A DNA stretch of 64,000 nt from Microbacterium sp. BR1 (GCF_002812725.1 NZ_NMUN01000004.1:992001-1056000); one strand, 5' to 3'. Shown: positions 53,180 to 62,253, counted from the stretch's first letter. Numbers and translations: made by a program. Notes: generated by a model not told the origin, from the letters alone.

Positions 53180-55180
53180 TCACGCCGTCTGCCGGGACGG
53201 GGACGGTGCGGCGGCGAGCTCCGCGGCGAACGCGGCGTACGCGTCGAAGACATGGGGGTCATCCAGCGAGGAGAGGGCGGCGAGCTCGGCCGGGTCCTGA
53301 CCCTGGAGGATGCGTTTTACGGGCACCTCCAGCTTCTTGCCCGTGCGTGTGCGGGGCACGGCGGGAACGGTGACGATCCGGTCGGGGACGTGCCTCGGCG
53401 TCAGCGCCTCCCGAAGTGCGCGATGGATGTCGCGGCGGGCCGTCTCCTCCACCCACCCGCTGCCCGGCACGACGAACAGCACGAGCAGACCTGGCCCGCC
53501 CTCTGGATCCTCCAGGTGCACCACGAGGCTGTCGGCGACGGTCGGCAGCTCCTCCACGACGCGGTAGAACTCCGCCGTGCCGAGGCGCACACCGCCACGG
53601 TTGAGCGTCGCATCCGACCTGCCCGCGACGATGCAACTGCCGGCAGGGCCGAACCGCACCCAGTCGCCGTGCCGCCAGATCCCCGGATAGACGTCGAAGT
53701 ACGCCTCGCGGAAGCGCGTGCGGTCCGCGTCCGCCCAGAAGCCGATGGGCATCGAGGGCATCGGGCGTCGGATGACCAGCTCGCCGAGTTCGTCGACGAC
53801 GACGCGTCCCTGCGGGTCGAACGCGACGGCGTCGACACCGAGCGAGGCGCCGCTGATCTCGCCCGCCCACACGTCGTGGAAAGGGGAGCCCTGCACGATC
53901 GCCGAGCAGACGTCCGTGCCACCGCTGCCCACGTTCAGCAGGACGTCGTCGCCGAACTGCTCGTGGACCCAGGCGAAGCCGGCCGCCGTGAGCGGGCTTC
54001 CCGCGACGCCGACCTGGCGCACCGCCGAGAGGTCGTGGTCGCGCGCGGGCCGCAGCCCCGCGTCCCGTGACGCCATGATCAGACCGGGGCTGGCCCCCAT
54101 GAGCGTCGCGCGCGTGGCGGCGGCGAGCCGCCACTGGCTGTCGAGGTCCGGGTAGAGCGGATTGCCGTCGATGAGCACGGCCGCGGCCCCGTGCAGCAGC
54201 GCGGAGACCAGCGTGTTCCACATCATCCACGCGGTCGTCGTGAACCACAGCAGCCGATCCCCCGCCCGCAGGTCCCAGTGCAGCCCCAGCGACTTCAGGT
54301 GCTCGAGCAGGATTCCGCCGTGGCCGTGCACGATCGGCTTCGGCTTGCCCGTGGTGCCGGAGGAGAACAGGACGAACAGCGGATGCGAGAACGGCACGGC
54401 GTCGAACACGAGCGGCTCGTCGGTCTCCGCGGCGAGCTCGTCCCACAGCACATCGCCCTCGGCCCGGAACTCACCGTACGGCACGCCCACCACATGCCGC
54501 ACGGTGGGCAGCCCCGCGCGGAGCGCGGCGACATCGGGAGCCTTGTCGATCGCCTTATCGCCGTAGCGGTACCCGTCGGCGACCAGGAGCACGACGGGAT
54601 CGAGCTGTCCGAACCGGTCGATCACCGCCCGGCTGCCGAACTCCGGCGCGCAGCTGGCCCACACCGCGCCCAGACTCGCGGCGGCGAGGAAGGCGACGAC
54701 GGTCTCGGGGATGTTGGGCAGGTAGGCCACCACCCGGTCGCCCCGCCCCACGCCGAGCCGGCGCAGGCCTGCGCGCACCCGCCGCACCTGCTCGCCGAGC
54801 GCGCCGAAGGTGAGTTCGGCATCCTCGCGCGTCTGCGAGGTCGCGATGAGTGCGAGCGAGTCAGGGTCATGCCGCAGACAGTGCTCCGCGTAGTTCAGCT
54901 CCGCTCCGTCGAACCACCGGACCTCCGGCATCGTCTCACCCGTGAGCACGGCCCGGGCGGGCACGGCGGCGCGGACCCCGAAGTAGTCCCAGATCGCCGT
55001 CCAGAATGCATCGAGGTCCTCGACGGACCAGGCGTGCAGCGCGGTCACGTCGGCGAAGTCCAGACCGCGCTCGGCGCCCAGCCACCGCATGAAGTCCGCC
55101 AGCACGGATGCCTCGCGCAGCGCCGGGGACGGACGGTAGAGGAGGCGGTGCGCGGGCGCACCGGCATCCGCCGCGCTCAT
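53180..55180 (-). CDS. Acetoacetyl-CoA synthetase (acetoacetate-CoA ligase)
   Basis: A 666-residue AMP-forming ligase with the specific N-terminal layout of acetoacetyl-CoA synthetases (FMRWLGAERGLDFADVTALHAWSVEDLDAFWTAIWDYFGV in family form, then the WFDGAELNYAEHCL segment). Core motifs: SSGTTGKPKPIVHGHGG, WTTTAWMMWN-like block (WFTTTAWMMWN), GRSDATLNRGGVRLGT, and TRTGKKLEVPVK with the catalytic Lys. It converts acetoacetate, ATP and CoA to acetoacetyl-CoA. Last gene of the biotin-carboxylase operon, with an ATGA overlap to the HAD gene. In that setting acetoacetate, or a related beta-keto acid, is probably the product of the carboxylase. Confidence 0.9.
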   Translation of the reverse strand: MSAADAGAPAHRLLYRPSPALREASVLADFMRWLGAERGLDFADVTALHAWSVEDLDAFWTAIWDYFGVRAAVPARAVLTGETMPEVRWFDGAELNYAEHCLRHDPDSLALIATSQTREDAELTFGALGEQVRRVRAGLRRLGVGRGDRVVAYLPNIPETVVAFLAAASLGAVWASCAPEFGSRAVIDRFGQLDPVVLLVADGYRYGDKAIDKAPDVAALRAGLPTVRHVVGVPYGEFRAEGDVLWDELAAETDEPLVFDAVPFSHPLFVLFSSGTTGKPKPIVHGHGGILLEHLKSLGLHWDLRAGDRLLWFTTTAWMMWNTLVSALLHGAAAVLIDGNPLYPDLDSQWRLAAATRATLMGASPGLIMASRDAGLRPARDHDLSAVRQVGVAGSPLTAAGFAWVHEQFGDDVLLNVGSGGTDVCSAIVQGSPFHDVWAGEISGASLGVDAVAFDPQGRVVVDELGELVIRRPMPSMPIGFWADADRTRFREAYFDVYPGIWRHGDWVRFGPAGSCIVAGRSDATLNRGGVRLGTAEFYRVVEELPTVADSLVVHLEDPEGGPGLLVLFVVPGSGWVEETARRDIHRALREALTPRHVPDRIVTVPAVPRTRTGKKLEVPVKRILQGQDPAELAALSSLDDPHVFDAYAAFAAELAAAPSPSRQTA

Positions 55181-56076
55181 CGGTCGACGCCCGTCGCCAA
55201 CGCCAGCCGCAGGAGGTCCGCCTCCGCGAAGAGCGCCGCCAGCTCGGGCATCGAGTCCACGACCAGGTCGGGCACGTCCTCGGCCGTCGCGTCGGCGATC
55301 GTCGCCCTGGTCGCCATGCCGGTCAGCACGATGCCGGCGACGGCGCCCGCGCGCCGGGCCATCCCGCTCTCCAGATAGACGTCGTCGCCCACGACCAGCG
55401 TGCGGGCGGGCGTCGTCCCGAGCGCCCAGCACACCGTGTCCATCGCGTACTCCGAGGGCTTGCCGAGCACCGTCCACGGCCGACCTGTCACATGCGAGAG
55501 TCCCGCCGTGATGAACCCGGAGACGCCGACGTTCAGGCGGTCCTGGCTCGCGAAGGCGGGGGCGTCGGACGTGCAGTAGAGCGCCGCACCGGCGAGGATG
55601 GCCTCGGCCGCGAACTGCAGCTTGGGCTTGGCGAAATCGGTGTCCCAGCCGACGAGCACGGCGACCGCACCGCACTGTGCGCCGGACGCGTGGTCGTCGG
55701 GGTCGACGAGGGTGATGCCGTGGTCCCGCAGGACCGAGACCACCCCGTCGCCGCCGTAGGCGAGCACCGGGGCGTCCGCGTAGCGCTCCCGGATGACGCG
55801 AGCGGCAGCGACCGCCGGTGTGAGCACCTCGTCGTCCGCCACCTCGATGCCGAGTGCGCGCAAGTGGGCGGCGATGTCGGAGGGCCGCTGGGCCGTGCCG
55901 TTGGTGAAGGCGCACAGCCGGCGCCCGGAGTCCCGGGTCCGCGCGATCATCTCCGCCGCTCCCGGCAGGGCGACGCCCCCGCGTCCGCTCGGGCCGTCCG
56001 AGAGCACGAGACAGCCGTCGATGTCGAACATGATGCCGTCGACGGCGGCGAGTCTACGGATGATGTCGGACGTCAT
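55177..56076 (-). CDS. HAD-family hydrolase, NagD-like
   Basis: A 299-residue HAD phosphatase of the NagD/4-nitrophenylphosphatase (type IIA cap) class: motif I FDIDGCLVLS, motif II FTNGTAQRP, VLGKPSEYAMD with the catalytic Lys, and motif IV VVGDDVYLESGMARRAG. AAGGAGG precedes the ATG. It hydrolyses small phosphate esters. It sits inside the carboxylase operon (ATGA overlaps on both sides), where a phosphorylated intermediate could be its substrate, especially as a PEP-synthase-like enzyme is encoded in the same island. Confidence 0.88.
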   Translation of the reverse strand: MTSDIIRRLAAVDGIMFDIDGCLVLSDGPSGRGGVALPGAAEMIARTRDSGRRLCAFTNGTAQRPSDIAAHLRALGIEVADDEVLTPAVAAARVIRERYADAPVLAYGGDGVVSVLRDHGITLVDPDDHASGAQCGAVAVLVGWDTDFAKPKLQFAAEAILAGAALYCTSDAPAFASQDRLNVGVSGFITAGLSHVTGRPWTVLGKPSEYAMDTVCWALGTTPARTLVVGDDVYLESGMARRAGAVAGIVLTGMATRATIADATAEDVPDLVVDSMPELAALFAEADLLRLALATGVDR

Positions 56077-57647
56077 CGGTCCTCCTTCGTGGGGCGGTCC
56101 AGTGCGATGCGCGCGTCGCCCGACCAGACGCGCAGCGAGCGCCAGCGGGGCAGCTCGTGCACGGCGTCGATGAACGAGACGACGTCCGTGACGGCGGTCG
56201 TGCGGCGCCGCGGGGCGCCGGACCAGCGCGGAGCCGGTCCCGCGGCGTACATCGGGGCGAGCTGCTCCTCGGGCAGTACGATCGCCAGCAGCAGCTCCTC
56301 CTCGCTGAGGCGCCGGCCGAGGCGGGCGGCGTGGATCTCGTGCAGCTCGGCCAGCGACCGCTCCTCCTGTTCCCGGTCGAGCTCTGCCGCACGCGGAAGG
56401 TCGCGCACGCGGGAGACGACCTCGGGATCGATCTCGCCCTCGGGTGTGCCGAAGTGGCCGAGCACGAAGCGCACGACCTCGTCCGGGATGCGGCTGTAGC
56501 GGTCCTGTCCGCTGTCCTGAGCGAGCACGTTCATGAGTGCCTGGCTGCCGACGAACTGGCTGAACGGCGTCACCATGATCGGGTAGCCGAGCTCGGCGCG
56601 CACCCGCACGCACTCCTCCAGCACCCTCGGCAACCGGTCGGCGAGCCCGATCTCGCCGAGCTGCCGGATGAGGGTGCCGCGCATGCCGCCCGGCACCTGG
56701 TGCACATGAGCACCGAGATCGAACTCCGACGGGGTGCCGGCGGGAAGTCCCTGGGTGTCCGCGATGTCCCACAGCGTCGCGGCCGCGCGGGTCGCGGCGT
56801 CCCGATCCGCCTCGATCTCGATGCCGACGGCGTCCAGATTCGTGAGCAGGTGCTCGAGGCTCGGCTGAGCCGTACCGTTCGAGAGCGGCCCGAGCCCGGT
56901 GTGGAGGACGTCGACGTCGAGCGCGGCCGCGGTGACATACAGCTGCGACGCGGCGCCCGTCGTCGTGTGGCTGTGCAGCTCCAGGGGCTTGGAGACGGCG
57001 GCCCTCAGCCTCGGGACGAGGTCGCGCACCCGCTCGACGGTGAGCAGACCGCCCGGATCCTTGAGGTAGACGCGGTCGATCGCGGGCTCGGCCTCGTAGG
57101 CGAGCGCGTTGGCGAGGTAGCGCTCGTCGGTGTGCACGGGGCTCTCCGTGAACACGACGCCCGCCACCACCTGCGTGAACCCCTCGTCCTTGGCCCACCG
57201 CGCGACCCGGCAGGTGGCGTCGCGGTCGTTCATCGGCTCGGCGATCTGGAGCCGGCGGACGCCGTGCGTGGCGAGCATCCGGAGTGCGAGGCGCATGACC
57301 GGCTCGGTCGCTCTCTCCCACGACATGAAACGCATCCCCGTCGTGATCGCCGACAGCAGGACCCCGGGGGCCGCGGCGCTCACCCGGTCGAGCCGCTCCC
57401 ACGGGTTCTCCCGGTGGAACTTCACCCCGACGGAGAGGTGCGTCGAACTCGTGACGTCGATCGCGTCGAACCCCACCGCCGCGAGCCCCGCAGCGGCCGC
57501 CTCTGCCATGCCGGTCGTGATGCCAGTCGCCCCCCACAGGCTCTGATTGCCGTCGCGCAACGACGTGTCGACGACGCGCACCGGTCCGCGGGTCCGGGTC
57601 GTGCCCAGTGCCGTCAGATGTGGCGCGCGGGAGGTCGTCTCGGTCAT
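56073..57647 (-). CDS. Biotin-dependent carboxyltransferase of the pyruvate carboxylase/5S family, altered substrate site
   Basis: A 524-residue HMGL-like carboxyltransferase with PYC/OADA domain. Kept: DTSLRDGNQS with metal Asp32 and Gln35, Lys196 in YLKDPGG (the carbamylated Lys), His225 and His227 in LHSHTTTG, and Thr259 in NGTAQPS (the proton-shuttling Thr). Changed: an ungapped match to the pyruvate carboxylase LLRGxNxxGY block gives ITTGMRFMSW, so the substrate-carboxylate Arg is Thr103 and the Tyr is Trp110; the usual WGGATFD is TSSTHLS. I infer a substrate without pyruvate's carboxylate, such as a ketone. It overlaps its neighbours by four bases on both sides. Confidence 0.85.
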   Translation of the reverse strand: MTETTSRAPHLTALGTTRTRGPVRVVDTSLRDGNQSLWGATGITTGMAEAAAAGLAAVGFDAIDVTSSTHLSVGVKFHRENPWERLDRVSAAAPGVLLSAITTGMRFMSWERATEPVMRLALRMLATHGVRRLQIAEPMNDRDATCRVARWAKDEGFTQVVAGVVFTESPVHTDERYLANALAYEAEPAIDRVYLKDPGGLLTVERVRDLVPRLRAAVSKPLELHSHTTTGAASQLYVTAAALDVDVLHTGLGPLSNGTAQPSLEHLLTNLDAVGIEIEADRDAATRAAATLWDIADTQGLPAGTPSEFDLGAHVHQVPGGMRGTLIRQLGEIGLADRLPRVLEECVRVRAELGYPIMVTPFSQFVGSQALMNVLAQDSGQDRYSRIPDEVVRFVLGHFGTPEGEIDPEVVSRVRDLPRAAELDREQEERSLAELHEIHAARLGRRLSEEELLLAIVLPEEQLAPMYAAGPAPRWSGAPRRRTTAVTDVVSFIDAVHELPRWRSLRVWSGDARIALDRPTKEDR

Positions 57648-59011
57648 CGGATGCCCTCTCTCAGCGTCTCCCATTCACGGCCGAACCACGTGGTCGGCAC
57701 CGGTCCCGCCCGGAACTGCTCGTGGCCGAGCACGGCCGCCAGCATCGGCAGGGTCGTGGCGATGCCCTCGATGCGGGTGGCGCGGACGGCCGCGAGCGCC
57801 GCGGCGATGGCGGCCGCGCGGTCATGGGATCGCACGATAAGCTTGGCGGCCAGACTGTCGTAGTAGGGCGGGAAGTCGAAGCCCGACGCGATCTGCGTCT
57901 CGATGCGGATGCCGGGTCCGTGCGGCCACCGCACCTCACCGATGCGCCCCGCGTTCGGCCGGAAGTCGGCGGCGGGATCCTCCGCGTTAATGCGCAGCTC
58001 GATCGCGACGGCGGGCGGCACGGCCGGCGGATCGGGCAGCTCCGTCGGTCGTCCGAGTGCGAGCAGCAGCTGCGCCGCCACCAGGTCGACCCCGAACGCC
58101 TCCTCGGTCACCGGGTGCTCGACCTGGATGCGCGCGTTGACCTCCAGGAAGACCACGTCGTCGCTGAGCGTGTCCACGAGGAACTCGACCGTGCCGGCCC
58201 CGCGGTACCGCAGGGCGCGCACGAGCGCCCGTGAGGCGTCGTGCAGGGTGCGGCGCCGTTCGGGCGAGAGATCGGGCGCCGGGCATTCCTCGATGAGCTT
58301 CTGGTGCCGCCTCTGCACGGAGCAGTCACGGTCGCCGAAGATCAGCACGCCGCCCTCACCGTCGCCGAAGACCTGCACCTCGACGTGGCGCGCCGAGCCG
58401 TAGTAGCGCTCGATGTAGAGGTCGCCGTTGCCGAACGCGACGGCGGCCTCCTGCGCGGCCTGAGGCGCGAGCGCGACCAGCTCCGCCTCGGAGGAGGCCA
58501 GGCGGATGCCCCGGCCTCCACCGCCGTGGATGGCCTTCACCAGCAGCGGGTAGCCGACCTCCGCGCCGAGGGCGGCGACGTCGTGGACGTCGGTGATCAG
58601 GCGTCCCTGCGCGACCGGGACGCCCGCCGCGACCGCCACCGCGCGCGCGCTGCCCTTGTCCCCCACCGCGCGCAGCGTCTCCGGCCGTGGTCCGGCGAAA
58701 GCGATCCCCTCCGCCTCGAGCAGTTCGCACAGTCGCGGCTGCTCGCTGAGGAACCCGTACCCGGGGTGGACGACATCGGCGCCCGCGTTGACGGCGGCCT
58801 GCGCGATGAGCTCGGGCCGCAGGTAGCTCTGCGCTGCGGGCGCCGGACCGATCGTGAGGACGCGGTCGGCGGCGCGGGCCGCGATCGAATCGGTGTCGGC
58901 GGCGCTCGCGGCGAGCACCGACTCGGCACCGATACGCCGCGCGGCGGCGACGACGCGCGCCGCGATCTCACCGCGGTTGGCGACGAGCACGACGGGAGAG
59001 GCCGCGGACAC
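57644..59011 (-). CDS. Biotin carboxylase
   Basis: A 455-residue ATP-grasp enzyme that carboxylates biotin on its carrier using bicarbonate and ATP. Motifs: VLVANRGEIAARV at the start, HPGYGFLSE, the Gly-rich lid IHGGGGRGIRL, the catalytic block HQKLIEECPAP and EVNARIQVEHPVTEE with the metal Glu residues and Arg. Start is GTG at 59011, three bases after the carrier protein gene ends. It has the length of a stand-alone AccC-type subunit, without fused carrier. It serves the carboxyltransferase encoded next. Confidence 0.92.
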   Translation of the reverse strand: MSAASPVVLVANRGEIAARVVAAARRIGAESVLAASAADTDSIAARAADRVLTIGPAPAAQSYLRPELIAQAAVNAGADVVHPGYGFLSEQPRLCELLEAEGIAFAGPRPETLRAVGDKGSARAVAVAAGVPVAQGRLITDVHDVAALGAEVGYPLLVKAIHGGGGRGIRLASSEAELVALAPQAAQEAAVAFGNGDLYIERYYGSARHVEVQVFGDGEGGVLIFGDRDCSVQRRHQKLIEECPAPDLSPERRRTLHDASRALVRALRYRGAGTVEFLVDTLSDDVVFLEVNARIQVEHPVTEEAFGVDLVAAQLLLALGRPTELPDPPAVPPAVAIELRINAEDPAADFRPNAGRIGEVRWPHGPGIRIETQIASGFDFPPYYDSLAAKLIVRSHDRAAAIAAALAAVRATRIEGIATTLPMLAAVLGHEQFRAGPVPTTWFGREWETLREGIR

Positions 59012-59014
59012 GAC

Positions 59015-59509
59015 TCAGGCCTCGAGCCGGGCGAGGACCTCGCCGAACTGCACGTGCGCCCCGTCATCCGCCTCGAAGCCCGCGATGATGCCGGCGACAC
59101 CGGCGGACACCGGGTTCATGAGCTTCATGATCTCGATGATCCCGATCGTCGTGTCGGGCTGCACCGCGTCCCCCGGCTCGACGAACGGGGGCTCCCCGGG
59201 AGCGGGACGGCGGTAGAAGACGCCGAGCATCGGCGCGGTGATGGCCGCACCTGTCGCCACGGACTCGTGGGCGGGCGTGGGCCCCGGGGCGGACACGGGG
59301 GCGGGCGGCGCCGGCTGCGGGGGCCGATCCGCCCTGACCGCGTCCGTGGCCGCGACGACATGTTCCGTTGGGCCGCCGATGGTGCCGGTGCGGGAGAGCT
59401 GGACCGAGACGTCGCCGAATGCGACGGCGACGTCGTCGTACTCGCCACCGTCGAGGATGGCGATGAGATCGAGTAGTTGCTGCCAGCTCGGCGAGGAATC
59501 CGGGGCCAC
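59015..59509 (-). CDS. Biotin carboxyl carrier protein
   Basis: A 164-residue carrier. The N-terminal region (residues 1-60) resembles AccB, followed by a Pro/Ala linker and a biotinyl domain with the acceptor Lys in EIMKLMNPV near residue 119. It opens with a GTG that has an excellent AGGAGGG upstream. First gene of the minus-strand operon carrier - biotin carboxylase - carboxyltransferase - HAD - acetoacetyl-CoA synthetase, behind the IclR-type operator at 59571-59587. Confidence 0.9.
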   Translation of the reverse strand: MAPDSSPSWQQLLDLIAILDGGEYDDVAVAFGDVSVQLSRTGTIGGPTEHVVAATDAVRADRPPQPAPPAPVSAPGPTPAHESVATGAAITAPMLGVFYRRPAPGEPPFVEPGDAVQPDTTIGIIEIMKLMNPVSAGVAGIIAGFEADDGAHVQFGEVLARLEA

Positions 59510-59570
59510 GTCGCCCTCCTTACGGTCGAGGCACCATCGTGCGGGCGGGAGGGGGCCGCGGCAATTCGCG

Positions 59571-59587
59571 TTCTCATAAGATGAGAA
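59571..59587. promoter_or_regulatory. IclR-type operator, first copy
   Basis: TTCTCATAAGATGAGAA, a perfect palindrome (7-3-7), in the divergent region between the carboxylase operon (62 bases to its GTG) and the flavoprotein gene (84 bases). The core TTCTCA-N5-TGAGAA recurs at 62174-62190. Confidence 0.75.
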
Positions 59588-59670
59588 GAGTCGTGGTCTT
59601 GATCCGGGCGTCGGGCATACGGTGAACGCCCCAGCCGGGACCACCACGATCGCGAATTCGAGGACGAACC

Positions 59671-61356
59671 GTGACCGATCATTTCGATGCCGTCGTCGTC
59701 GGCGGCGGCCACCATGCGACGATCATCGCCCCCTACCTGGCCCGCGCGGGCCTGAATGTCGCGGTGTTCGAAGCCCGCACCCACCTCGGCGGCGGCGCCC
59801 AGAGCATGCCGGGGCCTGTCGGCGGCGTCACGCAGAACCCGTGCGCGCACTGGACACGCTTCTACGGCCACCCCGCTTACCGAGACTTCGGGCTGGGCGA
59901 ACTGGGTCTGCGCTACGTGTTCCCCGAGGGCAACGAGGCGATGGTCTTCGACGACGGCTCGGTGTTCATCGGGTACTCCGCCGCGCGCGTGGTGGACGAC
60001 AGCGGTCGCGCCGAGCCGTGGGCGGAGGGGGTGGCGCGGACGGAAGCGAACATCCGCGCCTTCAGCCGACGCGACGCCGACGCGTACCTGCGCATCCACG
60101 ACGCCTACGCCGCGCACATCAAGTCCGCCTTCGGGCGCCAGCGCTTCACCCCGCCGCCGCCGTGGGGAACGCCCGACCCCCTCGAGGCTCTGCTCGAGGT
60201 CCCCGGCTCGCTCATCGAGCCGGTGCACCAGTTCATGACGATGCGCCAGCTCGCCTACGACGTGTTCGAGTCGGACGAGCTGCGTACGCTGTTCATGCGC
60301 GCCGGCGTCACGTCCACCGGCTGCTACCCCGACGATGTCCCCGGCCTCCAGGGCTTCGTGCACAACCTCGCTCTCGTCCTCTCCCTCGAGCCGGCGGCGA
60401 TCGCGATCGGCGGGACGGGCGCCATCACCTCCGCCCTCGTGAAGGCGGGACGGATGCGGGGAGTCCGGTACTTCACCGGCACGCGCGTCGACGAGATCGT
60501 GCAGGACGGCGGCCGGGCCACCGGTATCCGGCTCGAGGACGGCACCTTCGTCGGAGCGGACATCGTCGTCAGCGACCTCGGACTCCCCCAGACCGTGCTG
60601 CAGCTGCTGCGCCACGGCGAGGTCGCCGAGCGCATCCGCCACCGGCTGCGCAACGTCGTGTACGACCGCGGACAGCTCGTGTGGGCGAACGTGGTCACCC
60701 ACGAGGCCCCGGACTACGCGGGAACGACCGGGGTGGGCGAGGCCGGGTCCCAACCGCGGCTGTACTGGGGACCGAAGGACCCCGACTGGTTCGCGACCCG
60801 CTATCAGGCGCACATCTTCGCGGAGGGGATCTCCCCGCGGATGCTCATGCTCTCCAGCACCGACTCGCAGTGGGACACCACCCGCGCGCCGGACGGGCTC
60901 CACATCACGGGCATCGAGGAGTTCACCGCGCCCGCGCGGTTCTTCGACGAGGCGGGCTGGGCGCACCTCGAGCGCGAGTTCGAGCGTCGCATCCGCGCGC
61001 AGTGGCCGACCTACGCGCGCAACATGACCGACGACAACATCGCCGCTATCGAGTGGTTCCTGCCCCCGCGCGTGCGAGCGACGCACCCCGACATGATCGA
61101 GGGCGGATATGTCGAGGGCGCGCATCTCGCCAGCCAGATGGGGCGGTTCCGCCCGATCCCCGAGCTCGCCGACTATCGGACGCTGCTGCCGAACCTCTAC
61201 AACTGCTCCTCCAACGTGCACTCGGGGTCGGGTATCGGCCGCGGGAGCTCGCTCAACTGCTGGCATCGCATCGCGCAGGACCTCGGGATCGATCCGGACG
61301 CGGAGATCCGCCGACCCGAGCCCGCCCTCCTCGAGGCGAACCGGGCGACGATCTGA
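59671..61356 (+). CDS. CrtI/phytoene-desaturase-like NAD(P)/FAD oxidoreductase
   Basis: A 561-residue flavoprotein. The N-terminal Rossmann motif is VVVGGGHHATIIAPYLARAG with the acidic ribose ligand in VAVFEARTHLGGG; the C-terminal FAD closing segment is VHSGSGIGRGSSLNC. This layout is that of CrtI-like amine oxidase-fold desaturases/isomerases, which remove hydrogen from hydrophobic substrates, but no carotenoid genes are near. GTG start with GAGG upstream. Divergent from the carboxylase operon and followed by iclR after 16 bases, so it is probably part of the same catabolic unit. Confidence 0.82.
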   Translation: MTDHFDAVVVGGGHHATIIAPYLARAGLNVAVFEARTHLGGGAQSMPGPVGGVTQNPCAHWTRFYGHPAYRDFGLGELGLRYVFPEGNEAMVFDDGSVFIGYSAARVVDDSGRAEPWAEGVARTEANIRAFSRRDADAYLRIHDAYAAHIKSAFGRQRFTPPPPWGTPDPLEALLEVPGSLIEPVHQFMTMRQLAYDVFESDELRTLFMRAGVTSTGCYPDDVPGLQGFVHNLALVLSLEPAAIAIGGTGAITSALVKAGRMRGVRYFTGTRVDEIVQDGGRATGIRLEDGTFVGADIVVSDLGLPQTVLQLLRHGEVAERIRHRLRNVVYDRGQLVWANVVTHEAPDYAGTTGVGEAGSQPRLYWGPKDPDWFATRYQAHIFAEGISPRMLMLSSTDSQWDTTRAPDGLHITGIEEFTAPARFFDEAGWAHLEREFERRIRAQWPTYARNMTDDNIAAIEWFLPPRVRATHPDMIEGGYVEGAHLASQMGRFRPIPELADYRTLLPNLYNCSSNVHSGSGIGRGSSLNCWHRIAQDLGIDPDAEIRRPEPALLEANRATI

Positions 61357-61372
61357 CCCGAGGGGAGCGAAG

Positions 61373-62221
61373 ATGACCGACGCTGGGGACCGGCACGGCC
61401 CGCACAGCGTCATCAACCGCGTCCTCGCGGTACTGGCCACCTTCGAGGGCACGCCCGGTTCGCTCACGGTCGCCGGCATCGCGCAGCGCGCGGACCTCCC
61501 GGTGTCCACGACCTACCGGATCGTGGCCTCCCTGGAGGAATGGGGCGCGCTGCGGAAGGGATCGGACGGCAGGTACCAGATCGGCTTCCGGCTCTGGTCG
61601 CTCGGGCAGCAGGCGGGACGGCGCCTGCGCGACCGCGCCCATCCGTTCCTGCAGGATCTCTTCGACCTCACCCAGGAGAACGTGCACCTCGCGATCCGCG
61701 ACGGGCTGCACTCGCTGTACGTCGACAAGGTCTACAACTCCCGCAAGCTCCCCGTGGTCTCCCGGATCGGGGGGCGCCTGCCCCTCCATGCGACCGCCGT
61801 GGGTCGCGTCCTGCTCGCCGCCCAGCCCGACTGGTTCGTGGACGCCTACCTCGCACGTGAGTTGGAGAGTCCCACCCCGAACACGGTCACCGACCCGGCG
61901 GTGCTGGCGCGGGTGATCGCGGACGTGCGTCGGGAGGGGTTCTCCGTCACGTACGAGCAGATGCGCCTCGGCGCCATCTCCCTCGCGGCCCCCATCGTCT
62001 ACCAGGAGGAGACGGTCGCATCCGTAGCGCTCGTCTTCGACATCGGCCAGGCCGGCGAGGTCGAGCGACTGCGACCCGCCGTGAAAGGGACCGCGGACAA
62101 GATCGGCCGGGCGATGCGCGGGGGCAGCGCGGGGGCGGTTCTGCGGCGCGTATCGCCACCGACGTCGGATCGTTTCTCAAGCGATGAGAAACCCGGCTTG
62201 CACGGCGCCGGTCCAGGTTGA
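61373..62221 (+). CDS. IclR-family transcriptional regulator
   Basis: A 282-residue regulator. The winged helix is RVLAVLATFEGTPGSLTVAGIAQRADLPVSTTYRIVASLE (in family form), followed by the GAF-like effector domain (VHLAIRDGLHSLYVDKV, LPLHATAVGRVLLA, SLAAPIVYQEETVASVALV). GGGGAGCG precedes the ATG. Two copies of TTCTCA-N5-TGAGAA, one in the divergent promoter and one inside its own 3' end just before the P450 gene, are its likely operators. The effector is probably the pathway substrate or an intermediate. Confidence 0.9.
   Translation: MTDAGDRHGPHSVINRVLAVLATFEGTPGSLTVAGIAQRADLPVSTTYRIVASLEEWGALRKGSDGRYQIGFRLWSLGQQAGRRLRDRAHPFLQDLFDLTQENVHLAIRDGLHSLYVDKVYNSRKLPVVSRIGGRLPLHATAVGRVLLAAQPDWFVDAYLARELESPTPNTVTDPAVLARVIADVRREGFSVTYEQMRLGAISLAAPIVYQEETVASVALVFDIGQAGEVERLRPAVKGTADKIGRAMRGGSAGAVLRRVSPPTSDRFSSDEKPGLHGAGPG
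62174..62190. promoter_or_regulatory. IclR-type operator, second copy
   Basis: TTCTCAAGCGATGAGAA: same arms and same 5-base spacing as the copy at 59571 (with one more pairing base on each side). It lies inside the last codons of the iclR gene, 64 bases before the P450 start, where it can control the P450/PEP-synthase-like unit. Confidence 0.75.
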
Positions 62222-62253
62222 AGAGTCAAGGCACTCGTTCAAGGAGGAGCAGG

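Noticed and set aside
59671..61356. Carotenoid biosynthesis locus
   Set aside because: The flavoprotein is only CrtI-like. No phytoene synthase, cyclase or prenyl transferase gene is near, and its operator links it to the carboxylase island.
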